NCBI GenBank assembly: GCA_973895155.1
Contig: OZ316893.1
Span: 372,001-436,000 of the forward strand
Origin: Marsupella aquatica
Lineage: Eukaryota > Marchantiophyta
DNA length: 64,000 bases
Direction of reading: 5' to 3'
Below the pieces are notes generated by a model. That model worked only from the letters and a program-made list of their open reading frames with translations. It was not told where the DNA came from and ran no database searches. How positions within the stretch are numbered: the stretch's first letter is position 1; each line of letters begins with the position of its first letter. A program made the position numbers and the translations under genes. Shown here in pieces: positions 1 through 11,985 of this stretch.

Positions 1-270
1 GAAGAAAGTGTCTTTGAACCAGAGGTATCCCCCAGCGGACTATGGCAAGAACCTATGGAGAATAACTTGAAGGATTGTGAAGACAAAGCCGAGGACTACT
101 TTGCCATAGAGTCCACCTTTTTAGCTGCAATTCCGGAGGAAGCACAAGAAGTAAGCCAGTTGGATGAAACGGCTAAGGGGGGAGCTATACCCATGACGGT
201 GGATTTTCCTCAGGCGTTGTGGCAGAGCCGGCAGGATCCACAACGCCATCTATCATCGGCAAACAATTAA
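1..270 (+). pseudogene. C-terminal end of gag-protease ORF (partial)
   Basis: Open in one frame from the first base to the TAA at 268-270. It matches the C-terminus of the gag-protease ORF of element 2, sharing motifs such as SGLWQEPM and ESTFLAAIPEE. The CCHC and protease domains lie outside the window. It overlaps the pol frame by about 50 nt, with pol in the -1 frame, the same relation as in element 2. It is partial because of the window edge; no stop lies inside the visible part. Confidence 0.75.
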
Positions 271-3200
271 ATACCAAGGGATCGGCATACAAGCCGATTA
301 CGAGGGCAGAACAAATTGAGGCCCTATTAGAAGCCGGGAGAGCACAGCGACCGGACCCTCAGGAGGAAGAGGTGGAAGAGATGCACAGACACAATCCAGA
401 GTCGAGGCAGGAAGGAAAACCGACTACCAATTCAAAACCGAATAGGCCGGCAAGGGGACAATCTGTGGGCACCAAGGGAGAAACCGATTCGGCTAGTACA
501 GCCGAGATTCCAGTTTATGGAGGTATGAGACTAGAGAGGCTGGAAGCCGAGCTGGACCCGAATTTGAAGAAGCAGATTAATATGATCCAAGCACGGCAAT
601 ACCGGAAGCTCGACTTAGGAGAAGGAAGGGAACTGAACTTAGGGAGAGACCTAGCACCTGAGCTTGAGAAAGAGATCAGTGACTTACTGATTGAATTTCA
701 GGATGTGTTCGCATGGAGTCACCAAGATCTAAAGGGAGTAGATCCAACATTAGGGGAACATCGAATTGATCTCATGTTAGGAGCTAAATCATTCAGACAA
801 CCAATTCGAAGGATGAATCCTAAGTATTCCCTGATGGTCAAAACAGAAATCGACAAATTAGTGGAAGCTGGATTCATCACTCCAGTCCTGCATTCAGACT
901 GGGTGTCTCCAATTGTGATAGTTCCCAAGAAAGCTGGACCCGATGGTAAAACCAAGATCCGGGTTTGTCAGGATTATAGGAAGCTGAATGAAGCGACGTT
1001 AAAAGACCATTTTCCTTTACCCTTTACTAATATGGTACTAGACATGGTAGCCAGTCATGCATGAACTATATTCATTCATGGATGGGTACTCTGGTTATAA
1101 CCAAATCAGGATTAGGCAGGAGGACCAAATCAAGACGGCCTTCATCACGGAATGGGGGATCTATGTCTTCAATCGTATGCCGTTTGGACTCTGTAACGCA
1201 CCAGCTATGTTTCAACGATTGATGGTGAATATTTTCCATGATTACTTGAGAAAGTTCATGGAAATCTTCATTGATGACTTTGCAGTATTCGGGAAGGCAT
1301 CGAAACATGCTAAATACCTAAGGAAGACCTTCATGAGATGCAGAGAGGTAGGTCTCAAGTTACATCCAGATAAATGTTTCTTTGGGGTAACAGAAGGCGT
1401 GCTATTAGGTCACAAGGTATCAAAGAAGGGCATCGAGATTGACAAAGGTAAGCTAGCAGTATGGCTTGATATCATGCAACCTAAGAACATAAAGGATGTA
1501 AGATCCTTCTTGGGTTGCATTGGGTATTATTGCCGGTTTATTAAAGATTTTGCCAAACTAGCTTTACCATTAACCAACATGCTCAAGGCAGGCGCAGACT
1601 TTGAACCCACCCCAGAAAGAGTAACCGCTGTGGTGGAATTAAAGCAAAAGTTAGTAGAAGCCCCAGTCATGATAGCACCAGACTGGAACAAGGAATTTCA
1701 TGTCTTTGTAGATGTCTCAGGCTTCTGTATTGGCTCAGTACTAAGTCAGTTGGATGAGAAAGGGAGGGACCATCCCATATACTTTGCAAGCCGTCAGCTT
1801 GCCGATGCCAAACGGAACTACTCCACCACAGAAAGAGAAGCATTAGGAGTCATTTATTCATGTAAAAAGTTTAGGCATTATTTGCTAGGGTACAAGGTAA
1901 TCTTTCATACCGATCATGAAAGTTTGAAGTACCTAGTAAATAAGCTGGACCTTACAGGCAGGGTAGCAAGATGGATTTTGCTATTACAGGAGTTTGACTA
2001 CGAGCTAAAGATCAAACCAGGGAAGCTACACGCCAATGCCGACTTCTTTTCAAGGATCATAGGTGAACCTGCCACAGATTGCATCGATGATCGATTCCCT
2101 GACGAGGAGCTATTCGTTGTGGAAATAGCTGATACATGGTACCCGGAGATTTTGCAATTTCTCAGCACGTCCAGATTACAGCCAGGGCTAACCCGAGAAC
2201 AAGCCGCAGTCTTTCTGCGGAAGGTCAGACAGTATCAGTACATTAAGGGTGTACTACACAGGTATGGAATCAGCGGCACTATTCAAAGGTGTTTAGAAAA
2301 GGGAGAGGTAAAACGAGTCTTACGGGCTATGCATGGAGAAGAAGTCGGCGGACATTTTGCTCCAGTAACCACGTCTAAAAAGATATTAAATGCCGGTTAC
2401 TGGTGGCCCACCTTGCACAAGGATGTCTATCAGTTCATCAAACAATGTGATCCTTGTCAGCGAGCAGGAGGACCAAGGGCGTCACTCTACAAGACATCCA
2501 TTGCACCCTATTCTACCCCTGGCACCAATTTGAGAAGTGGGGTATTGATTACATTGGACCGCTGAAACCATTAACCCATCCTCGGAGAAACAAGTATATA
2601 ATCCTGGCCACGGATTATGCAACTAAGTGGGTGGAGGCCAGACCGACAACGAAGGATGATGCAATTACCACAACTCGATTTCTGTATGAGCAGATCTTCA
2701 CCAGGTATGGAGCACCCCTAGAATTAGTTAGTGATAGAGGAACCCATTTTCTGAATGATATAATTAGTCGTTTAAATGAGCAGTATTTAGTTAGACATAG
2801 GCCTACTACTCCTTACCACCCAAAGGCAAATGGATTGACAGAACGAGCCAATGGGATTATAGGAAAGATATTAAACAAAACAATAGCTTAGAACAAACTC
2901 GATTGGGATGATAAATTGTTTGCTGCTGTTTTTGCTTACAATTTAGCCTATAAATCCACCACCGGACATACACCCTTTTTCTTAACCTTTGGACAAGAAG
3001 CTCTGGTACCCATGCAACTTGAGATACCGACATTTCAAGTTACAATTGAGGAAAGAGTCTCAGAGGAGGAAAGCCTGAAGGAGCGAGAATATAGATTAGA
3101 AGCTTTAGAGGAGGCAAGAATGATTTCAGCCGAGAGAGTAGAATATAGACAGAATATCATGAAGCAGCAGTATGATAAAAAGTTGAATGTAGTTAGTATT

Positions 3201-3452
3201 CACATAGGAGATCTTGTATTACTTTATGACAGTAGGTATAATAGGTTTCTAGGGAAGCTTTACACTCGTTGGTTAGGACCTTTCAAGGTATCAAAGAAGT
3301 TCCCCAATGGCTTTGTACAATTGGCCAACATTACCGGAGAGGTGTACCCAGTTCGTATTCACTACAACCGCCTCAAGAAATACTATATGAACGAAGATGA
3401 AGTTGTTCGCGAGGACGCTTCACAATTAAGTGGGGAGCTATGTGATGCCTAG
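219..3452 (+). pseudogene. pol: gypsy pol: reverse transcriptase, RNase H, integrase (broken)
   Basis: Encodes the enzymes that copy element RNA into DNA and insert it. Visible in order: RT with KIRVCQDYRKLN, MPFGLCNAPAMFQ and FIDDFAVFG (catalytic DD near 1271); RNase H with HVFVDVSGFCIG and the TDHESLKYL region; a zinc-binding HHCC segment ending CDPCQRAG; integrase DDE with WGIDYIGPL, LVSDRGTHF and the YHPKANGLTERAN segment; and a C-terminal GPF module (RWLGPF). There is no chromodomain. Against the intact pol at 48876-52142 there is a 4-nt insertion near 1056-1063 (duplicated CATG), another 4-nt gain near 2483-2496, and an in-frame TAG at 2889-2891 where the other copy has CAG. It is therefore a pseudogene, but all domains are recognisable. 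Confidence 0.9.
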
Positions 3453-3555
3453 CCAGGAATCACTGGGCTAGTTTAAGGGGAAAAGGGAAGTGTACCCTAG
3501 AAACACCTTAGTATAGTTACATAAATAAGGAAAATATAAACAATTAAGGGTGACT

Positions 3556-6500
3556 ATGGAACCCGAGCCGAGGCCGAAAGTAAGGATGCCAGGGGAGAGA
3601 ATACCATTCGGGTTAGGGCACGCTAAGTGCCGGCGGCTAGGGGTAACCAACGGGAGGGAGAACCTTAGGAGGAGAGGGGTAAGGACCGCTCGCGAGGAGT
3701 AGTGGCTCATTTGCAAGCACGCACTAGGCAGGCGACTACGGGCGGCCAACTACTGTCAACTGCTTAGGCAAGCGCTCAGGGTGGGAACAGATACCGACTA
3801 TCAACTCGAGAAGGGTATGAGCAACGTCAATCAAGCGGCACATTTTTGGGGATGCCTGTTCGAATGGGCAACTGAGTACATTGGGACTTATGAGGACGAA
3901 GAATTGGAGAGAGCAGCTCGAGAATGGCAGGAGCTCGCCCGATTGTGGGAGCTGCAGAAAGCTACTTTCTTAGGAGGAGAACTCATCAAGGCTGAATTCC
4001 TATGGACGCCTACTGGCAACGAGCTAGACGACCTGCTGTTTTGCAAAGATAGAGTCGTCGGCATCCGAGAAGCCATCAAATGCTGCAACAACATACACTG
4101 GGAGTTGAAGGGTAGCACAGAGGGGTGGACAAAGGCAACCGTGCTAGGAGAGACATCCACGGGAGCAGAGATGAAGAGGAAGGGGAACAACAACGAAGAG
4201 GCCACCCCGGCAAAAAGAACGAGGTCCGCGGCACCAAAGAAGCCAGCAGGACAACAGAGCAGGAGGCAGAGAGAAGCCGAGGAGGAGGAGGTCGACCCCA
4301 TCAATGCCATTCCAACAAACGATGACACCTGGAAAGGCTGGGCGGCGACCCTACCGGAGGAAGTGCAATTACACTTTGCACGGGAGGAGGATGCATGCTT
4401 TACAGCTATGCAGACCAAGAAGTACCAAGGCTTCATGGTCGGCTCCGGCTTGGAAGCCTTCGTAAGATTACCATGGCTGAAGCCGGAGGTGCCGGACTCA
4501 GACTTGTTAGAATTTGTGGGATCATGGGAGTCCGAGACCAATTCCACAAGGGTGTATGGGAAGGAATTCTATCTCACTCCCCGGGTGATTGCTGAAGTGT
4601 TTGGCTTGCCGATGGGTAATAAGACCAAGGTTGATACCAGGAAGACCTTACCTGACAAGGAGTTTCGGTCGTTCCCAGGACCATCAACAAAGAATGGCTT
4701 CTTCCGGAACACCTGTACCAACCCGCACATCGGAGAGATGATCGATTTCTTGCGGGTAACCATGCACTGTAACTTGCCGAGGGCAGAGATCGGCAAGGCT
4801 CAGGTCTACCTGGCAGAAAGGCCAGACCCAAGTTGGGATTACAACGAGTACCTCCTCAACCAACTGAAGAAGATCTTGAAGGAGGAACAACAGGTAATCG
4901 GCGTGGGAAGCGTGTCCCGGCTTGGCTATCACATGCCGCTGTTGTGCCGGTATGCCAAAAGTCAAATCTTTGCCCCAGTACTTCCTCTATCGGCAAGAGC
5001 ACCGGAGGAGGTCCCAGAGCAGAGGCCGGCAACGGAGAAACCCAACCCGCCCGATAGTCCTACAATCGAGCAGGTGTTTAGGCCAAGGACAGAGGACTTG
5101 CCGATGCAGCAACCAGGCATGCAGAATCTGCTGAAATTACTGGAGAAGGAAAAGAGAACGGCAACGACAACGACACCAATGCAGGACACTGCTCCAGAGG
5201 TGGGCCTAAGCCGGCTTACAAGGGAAAACCCCTTTACTGGGGTCAAGGAGAGAAGGAGGCCGGAACACGAGCCGGGAGTCCGGATGTATGTCGGAGCCTC
5301 AAGTCCCGAAGCCGAGGAGAAGCAGGCCATAGCTCCCGGCCACGACAAGGAGAACAAGAGATCAACACGGAAGCCGGAGGAGGAACCAAGACCGGTGAGA
5401 GGTGAAGCCGTGTTCACAACAAAACCAGGAGAACAGCGGGAGAAGCCGGTAGTCCAAGCCGAGGAGGAGGCGGTAGAGGACTACAGCAATGATGACTCCG
5501 GCTACGGGTTAGATCATCATGTTCCAGGAGTAAGGACCTGTGGCCGGTTCATCCCCATGCTCCCAAGAGTAGTTCGAGGAGACCCGAGCCAGCAGAGCAG
5601 CCCCGAGTCTCCCCCACCAGATATCGGTCCCCCGAGCTTTGACGGCATAAAACAAACGGCGCAGGAATTTCAGGAGCAAATTAGGGAGGAAGAGGAGGCA
5701 GCCCTGGCTAGGGAAAAGGATTTACCAGGAGGAGAATGACCAGAGGACATCAGGCGGCTTGCAGAAAAACAAAGCATCCCCCCAGCCACAATAGAAGAGA
5801 TCCGCAAGGCGGCTTGGGAGAACAGGCCGCGGTGGATGATGCTGATGACTTCTACTTCCTCCACCTATGCTAAAAATAGAGCCATGGAGTACGGGGAAAT
5901 GTGTGGAGAGCTGGCGCTCAGCATCTTTGGGGAAGAGTTGGAGCAAGGACCCTTTTTTCAGAGGGAGATGTTGGAGAAGCGCCAATTAGAAGAAGCGGTG
6001 GCTTTGGAAAGAACCAAGAAGGACGAGGTCATCCGTCGGCTCAAGGCAAGGGAAGCCAAAATCAAAGACTTGAGGGCGGCCAAGAAAGCCCAGATGAGCT
6101 GTGGATTAAGCGGCATGAGCTAAATATCATGCAGGGCCAATTGGATACCGCACAGTCTGATAATCGGATTATGGAGAATAAACTGACTCAAACCCAAGGA
6201 GAGTTGGCCGATGCGATCAAGGAGCGGGAGAAGTGGAAGCGAGAGCTGAGGGATGCAGAGGAGGCCCACATAACAGCCAACAACCGGGCCAGGGTGGAGA
6301 CCCAGAGAAGGGAAAGGGCATTGAAGGGGGAGCTCGAGGTTATCCGCGGAACCCTTGAGAAGAAGGAGGCCGAGTTGGGGAAATCCTATCAAGGGATTAT
6401 TGCGCTGCAGCAGGAGCTTGCATCCCTGACGGCCAGCTTCAAGGCCGACCTGCGTGAGAAGGACAATATGCTCGATCAGACTTACGCCAAGATGAACCAG

Positions 6501-7358
6501 ATGGAGTCTGTCATCATTGCAGAGCTCGACAAGGAGTTAAGAGCGACCCGGGAGGAGAGAGCTGCGTTTAAACAGGAATTGGAGGAAGCCCAAAAGGAGC
6601 TGGAGGAGGCGCGCAAGGACCTGGATGAAGTGCAGGAAGAGTTGGAGGAAAGCACGCGGAAGCTAGAGAACTTACAACGACGAGCCGACAACCAAACGGA
6701 GCGGCTGAAGAAACAAGCCGCAGTATTTAAGTGCTTGGCTTCATCAGGGCCAACTCAAATTCAGGCCACTAAGTTACCAGGAGTGGTACTGGCCGAAGGA
6801 CAAGCCGCGCCATTTGCACTAGTGCCAGAAGTAAGTGGGAAGGGGAAGGGGCAAGCTGCCGAACCAGAAAAGAAGAAGAAGCGGACACCTTCAGGGTCAA
6901 GGAGTAATACGGCTCCACAAGCCGTGGTGACCAAGGAGGTAAACCCAGCACCGACCTCAGGCAGGGTTACGGCAGAGGATCCAACTACCCTAGAAGAAGG
7001 GGATGACAAAGCCGAGGCCAGGATACTCGGTAATGAAGCCGAGGTACCCAATCCACCACTTGAGTGTGCAAGGGAGGCCGTAGCCGAGGCTGAGGCCGTA
7101 GCCGAGGCTGAGGCCGTAGCCGAGGCTGAGGCCGTAGCCGAGGCTGAGGCCGTAGCCGAGGCTGAGGCCGTAGCCGAGGCTGAGGCCGTAGCCGAGGCTG
7201 ATGTTGAAGCCGATGCCGTTGCCGGGGGTGGACCCAGTCAGGCCGATGGAGAGTTGACTCAGTCAAGGGCAGGTAATCTGTCAGAGAACGAACCTACGGC
7301 AGTGGCTGAGGTGGAAGCGTTGGGGGCGTCCACTGAGGAACAGACACTGCTGCCATGA
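3556..7358 (+). pseudogene. gypsy ORF2 between pol and 3' LTR (broken copy)
   Basis: This sits where some LTR elements carry an env-like gene, but I see no signal peptide or membrane segment. The first ATG at 3556 matches the start of the 1,207-codon ORF2 copies at 48772 and 59084. The N-terminal third is basic, then globular with a segment LTPRVIAEVFGLPMGNKTK that resembles plant mobile-domain proteins. The rest is acidic and, from about 5870 on, a long E/K/R-rich coiled coil, followed by a low-complexity Ala/Glu tail. Breaks: TAG at 3700-3702 and TGA at 5737-5739 (both TGG in the other copies), and a 1-nt deletion near 6091. Function is unknown; a structural or targeting role is possible. 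Confidence 0.8.
7077..7202 (+). repeat. 18-bp coding minisatellite in ORF2
   Basis: About seven near-perfect copies of an 18-bp unit (GCCGTAGCCGAGGCTGAG) encode repeats of VAEAEA near the C-terminus of ORF2. The element 2 copies have a shorter, less regular Ala/Glu/Val stretch here, so the array has expanded or contracted between elements. The antisense frame is a proline/arginine repeat and is not a gene. Confidence 0.9.
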
Positions 7359-7395
7359 CGGTGGTGGAGGGCCGCTCCTTTCAAGGAGGGCAGAC

Positions 7396-7411
7396 GTGGA
7401 GGGAGGAGGCG
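7396..7411 (+). other. polypurine tract of gypsy element A
   Basis: GTGGAGGGAGGAGGCG lies immediately 5' of the LTR start TGAGTGGGCAGGG. The same tract adjoins both LTRs of element 2. It is the expected primer site for plus-strand DNA synthesis. Confidence 0.75.
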
Positions 7412-8260
7412 TGAGTGGGCAGGGCGGGCTCAGATCTCTAAGTTTAGGATTAGGATCAGGACCAGAAGGCGGCCCTGACACTTAGCTTAGTGGGATTGCG
7501 GTTCCACTGGTAAGAGCAACACTTGTACTCCTGCCTCGCTGTACATAGGTAGATTCAGTTAGGTAGATTAAGCTTACGCTGCAAGGAATTAGGCGGATCC
7601 ACTACCAGGATAAGTACCTGGGCAGCGGGGAGCTCAGGGCCTCTTCTTTAGCAAGTTTTTAGTTGCACCAGCCGGGCTGGGATCAAGTAGTAAGAGAAGC
7701 TCTTGGTTAGTCATACAGTGACCCTTGTGTATATTCATGTTTCCTCATGCCTAAGAGCTGAATAGAGTTGGCCTCACGGCTTAGTTCGCAGAGCTTGTGT
7801 ATAAGATGTACTGTTTGTATGGCAAGTGCATGGTATGACTCAGTCAGAAGGAGTCATTTTGCTATTTGTGTGTCGCATTAACTTGTGTGAAGAGTGCCCA
7901 CATCAACTAATAGAGGAAGGAAAGTAAGCAAGGGAGTGAGAGTTGGATGTGTCGAGCTGAGAGAGATCTTAGCGGCTTAACCAAGCCTATTGGGGATCAT
8001 TCCGGCGGCGGAATCCAAATATACCTAACAAGACGTAGGGGAAGACAAGGGAAGGCCTAGATTAGGCCGGCTACGTATCTCATGACCCGATGAAGGATCT
8101 GTCCAGTATATGTGTGTAAAATGTTAATAGTAGTAGTAGAAGGAGGTTAGCAGCGTCCCATGCCACTAAGCCACGGAAACGGCCTCGCCAAGCGCGGAAC
8201 CCGCGGGAATCGGCTTGTGAAGGGGGGTTTCTGGGGTTTAGGGAGCCATGGGACGCACCA
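7412..8260 (+). repeat. 3' LTR of gypsy element A (about 849 bp)
   Basis: Begins TGAGTGGG directly after the polypurine tract and ends ACGCACCA. It aligns along its length with the 866-bp LTRs of element 2 (reverse-complemented), sharing for example the GATCTGTCCAGTATATGTGT segment and the AAACGGCCTCGCCAAGC segment near the 3' end. It is clearly more diverged from them than they are from each other, so element A represents an older insertion. The exact 3' base is uncertain by two because element 2 reads CACCACA. Confidence 0.88.
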
Positions 8261-8429
8261 TAAACGGGCAGAGTACCGTTGAGTAAACAGTCCAATCGCG
8301 ACACGATTAGTTTGAAATAGACCAGACTTAATTACATAACGACAATATACAAATGGCGACAGGATGGCCACAGAACGCATGAACGATATTATGATGTAAA
8401 TGTTGGAGGAAAAATGTGCACATTTGGGG

Positions 8430-8601
8430 AGCTCCCGACGCTACTAAAGGAAGAGACCAATTTAAAACCTTCTATACAAGAAATACATGTATCTCGATAA
8501 CAGCGCCCGGCGCTACTGAAGACAACAAGTGGTTTTTAGAATTTTATTAGTATGAGTATATGAAGTTAAATACATGTCTTTTCATAACAGCGCCCGACAC
8601 T
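8430..8601. repeat. three dispersed palindromes downstream of the ParB/methyltransferase-like gene
   Basis: Copies at 8430-8442 (AGCTCCCGACGCT), 8502-8514 (AGCGCCCGGCGCT, a perfect palindrome about a central base) and 8589-8601 (AGCGCCCGACACT). They lie just 3' of the last exon on the minus strand, probably in its 3' UTR or the flank. They are 72 and 87 bp apart and belong to the same family as the intron and promoter copies. Confidence 0.8.
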
Positions 8602-10457
8602 AGTAAAAGCTGGAAAAGAAATATACATCAATTATCGGTTTCTGATTGAGATTCCGATTCAGAGCTCTGTGATCTGTCGGTAGAGATTGCCTTGTCATCA
8701 ATATACTTGCTCTTAGAAACGTCATCTACATATGGGTTTCTAACAAACTTTCTGTCGAGTCCTCTTCGAAGGCGGAGACCTTTGTTTTCCCAGCATAGAG
8801 TCCTTTGACTATCCTCCTTTCTCGCAGCGTTCTCAGCGTAAGACGGCAAAACAAATGGTTTCTCTGGTGTATCCATTTCAAAACGTGCAACTTTCCTTCT
8901 AAGTTGGAAGCGCTTTTTGGTATTCCATTCGGACCTGGGTAGATAACCAAGTAAGACAACCGATTGAAAGATACAATCAATAGCACAAAATGCATGAAGG
9001 AGCTGGAAAAGAGAAAGAAGCTTATGAGTTTCAGAACATTACTCGGAAGGGTCATTGCTATCACTCTCGCCAACAGATTTCTCCTTACCCCCCCTGAGTT
9101 GTCTCCCCGTCCACTTCATCTGCTGTCCCCCCACTTGACTCATCATCGGAGTCAAAATTAAGTACAGACCGGAGCTTGTCCCTCTTTTTCTTTTCCGGTG
9201 GTTGAATTGGGGGAGGCAAGGTTTCTACTTCCTTAGAAGAGAGTAGATTTAAGAACACCTTAGAACCAGTTTCAACAAAATCCTTCTGATTCTCCAGTCC
9301 AATTACAAACCTCCTAGAATAGTCTCCAGCTACAAAAGAGCTACCCGAACCAACTGTCCAATCTATGAAAATATCCCGAGGCCGAGTGATGAGCTCTATC
9401 ACAGATTGCATGAATCCAACCGACAAACGGGCATTCCCTGCGAATTCCATCTCAGGTGTTGGATCTATATTGAGAGTGGGGAAGCCCAATTAAATTAGTG
9501 ATGGAGGGATGTTCTGTAACAGAAAGAGGTCTGAACCTCGAGTCCTTGGGTACTTTCCCTTTCTGAGATACTCGGCAAAAGACGTCTAGCCTGAGCATGA
9601 ATATCTGCGAGATAAACCAAGAATGATATGTCATTCCATGCATTCATACACATTTTTGAGTGTAAAAAACAGAGATCACGACTTGGAATTTACCTGTCGG
9701 TCAGTCTTTGACGCGTACATAGGAACTGACATAACAACATTGTGTGTGGAGATGCAATGAAACTTCTTCGATTCCTGACATGCGGATATAACCTGAGACA
9801 TAGGATCGTACTCCCCATTATGCAAAACTGCTAGCATTCCGTCATCTGATAAAAATGGGTTCATTCCACGAAAGAATGATGTTGCCAGTGTGTGGTCGGG
9901 GGTATTCCATTTCGGGACTTTTCTGTCTAGCAGCGATGGTTTCAGACCCGTAGGAAGGTAAATGAATCCTGCGTGTACTCCAAAGGATCTTTCCTTCCCC
10001 CCATGGACAATTCCCTTGTCTCGATATCCCAACTTCATGAGGTCCTTTGCCCATTTCTCTACACCATTTACCCAGGCAGGCTTCTCCTCTTTGTTGAACG
10101 TTGTGTCATAGAATTCTGAGATGCTAGACTCAACCATGCAATGCCTTGAAAGAGTGTTTTTGAAGTCACCAACTTCACGTTGAACACCCGTTGCAGCCGC
10201 ACTTTCCCGAGCGGAGGAGGATCCACCTTCAATTGCCCTTTTTCGCTTCTTTCTAGTACTGACCGCATCTACTGGAGCAATTGACTTCCCTTTCTCGATG
10301 GGTGTAAGTGGGTCAGATGGAGGCCCTGTATTGGCTTCAGATGCCTCTGGGGTGGCATCTACCTTTGTATCGCCACTGCCGATGGCGTCGGACTTTCTCC
10401 CTGATCAAATGGAAGGCGATGTTAGATTTTGAGCGTATGGAAAACACAAAGTATACT

Positions 10458-10574
10458 AACGCCCGACGCTGGCCAAACTTTCTCGAAGAGATGGGAGAAA
10501 ATATGTATATTTCTGGAACAAATGAGACAAATGCAATCTAACATATAATGAATGGCATAGCAGCGCTAGGCGCT
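10458..10574. repeat. two dispersed palindromes in intron 2 of the ParB/methyltransferase-like gene
   Basis: Copies at 10458-10470 (AACGCCCGACGCT) and 10562-10574 (AGCGCTAGGCGCT) lie inside the 201-bp intron 10401-10601. The intron borders are supported by a GTAAGT donor and by reading phase. Both copies differ from the palindrome AGCGCCNGGCGCT only by transitions. Confidence 0.8.
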
Positions 10575-11972
10575 AACCAAAGAACTACAAATTATACTTA
10601 CGTTTTTTCCCGGACCTTGTTGATTCACTGGGGACAGCAGTATCAGCTTTCCCTTTTGCGCGAGGCTTCCTGCTTCGGTCAACGTGAACAACTGTGGTCT
10701 CACAGTTCATTTGCAATTATGTTGTGGACTTATCTACATTGTCCGCTAGTCCCTGCTTCATGTCAAAAACAATATTGACTAGTATCTGGGACTTAGAGAG
10801 CTTGTGGAAAGCATCCTTTTCTCGGTGATCAAAGGGCGAGTCCCATCTGTCTGTATCTAGGTACCATGGACAGTGCGTTCTCTCCCATTCACTTAAAGGT
10901 CTCGGTGGGAAAATTCCCTCCTCGGGGTACATAGAGTACAAATCACATAAATTGTCACCTTTTGATATTACTGTCCACTTCTGAAAAGCGGCGGGATATG
11001 CCCAGAAGTAATCAGGTCTAGTTACTTCCATGTGGATGTAAAATCGGTAGAGGTACCTTTTTGCTCGCTTCTGGTTCTTGAAAGAGTAGTCCTCTTTGTC
11101 CGGATACTTTGAAGGCCACATTGTATTAAAAAACTTAGTCTTCACCAAGTCTCTGTATCTCTTGAAATCATTAGTAACTATATCAATGAGAGCTTCAAAA
11201 GATTCACATGCCCAGGCTTGCAAGCGATTCTCGGGAATGATTTGTTGGACCTCTCTCAAAGCACACTGTAACATCCCCACTGCAATCCCCTTTACATTGT
11301 TCCACGTAATCTAGGTATGACACCACTGTTTTACTGGATCATCATTGACGTTGTTCGGATGGAAGAATTGCCTTCGGAGCTCGGGATTGCAATGGGCGAC
11401 AAGCAAAGTACTCCTGAGCTTGAGGTCGAGTGCGGAAACAGCAGTAAAAAGCCTGGCTCGGTCCATCGTACACAAGACGGTATCTGGTTTCTTTTCTCGC
11501 TTATTTCTCTCCGTCACAGCATACATTTTTGCGCACGTAGACAGAAAGTCCTCAAACTTTGGACTCAACAAAGGAGTGATTTTTGATGTTTTCACTGCCC
11601 ACTCCTTGGTGGCCTCCTTCATCATTATGGCATGCCTTGTGGAAATCTCCTCGGCCGACCAAGGGGTACCAAGGGCCGCAGCGGACTCCATGTCAAGCTT
11701 GAACTGGTTAGAATATGATTTAATCTTATTCTCACATAGAATATAGACAAAAGCCTCTTGAGGTATCTTCTTCGTGTACCAGGATCCTTTCCGTGTCTTC
11801 AGCCTGATCTGCTCAAACTTCTTATAATTTGCAGGGTCGATGAGCTTACTATAGTACTCCAGGTCGTGAATCAAAATCCTCTTGATTCGATCTGCGTCTA
11901 GGATCCATGATGGTTCGACTACGGCTTGTCCAAGCCTGAAACAAAAGAAAACAATTAGAAAAACATTTAAGC

Positions 11973-11985
11973 AGCGTCGGGCGCT
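11973..11985. repeat. dispersed palindrome in intron 1 of the ParB/methyltransferase-like gene
   Basis: AGCGTCGGGCGCT lies within the 95-bp intron 11936-12030. It is the reverse complement of the form AGCGCCCGACGCT at 13384 and is identical to the copy at 13085. Confidence 0.8.

Larger units (their letters stand above)
1..8260 (+). mobile_element. Ty3/gypsy LTR retrotransposon A, 5' part outside window
   Basis: Order on the plus strand: end of gag-protease, reverse transcriptase, RNase H, integrase, a long extra ORF, polypurine tract and 3' LTR. The same order occurs in the minus-strand element at 44231-55407, to which it is clearly homologous but diverged. Pol carries two 4-nt insertions and one nonsense codon. 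The extra ORF carries two nonsense codons and a 1-nt deletion, so this copy cannot encode intact proteins. The 3' LTR ends in CACCA, followed by TAAAC, a possible target-site duplication whose partner lies outside the window. Non-chromovirus lineage membership is judged from the RT motifs and the lack of a chromodomain. Confidence 0.92.

Noticed and set aside
6985-7266. Antisense frame encoding a proline/arginine repeat
   Set aside because: It is the complementary reading of the 18-bp ORF2 minisatellite, not a separate gene.
3556-7358. Gypsy ORF2 as an envelope gene
   Set aside because: The position fits, but there is no signal peptide, transmembrane helix or cysteine-rich ectodomain; the protein is charged and coiled-coil.
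8261-8400. Terminal inverted repeat of the DNA transposon
   Set aside because: No matching reverse complement was found between 17300 and 18440, so the ends remain undefined.
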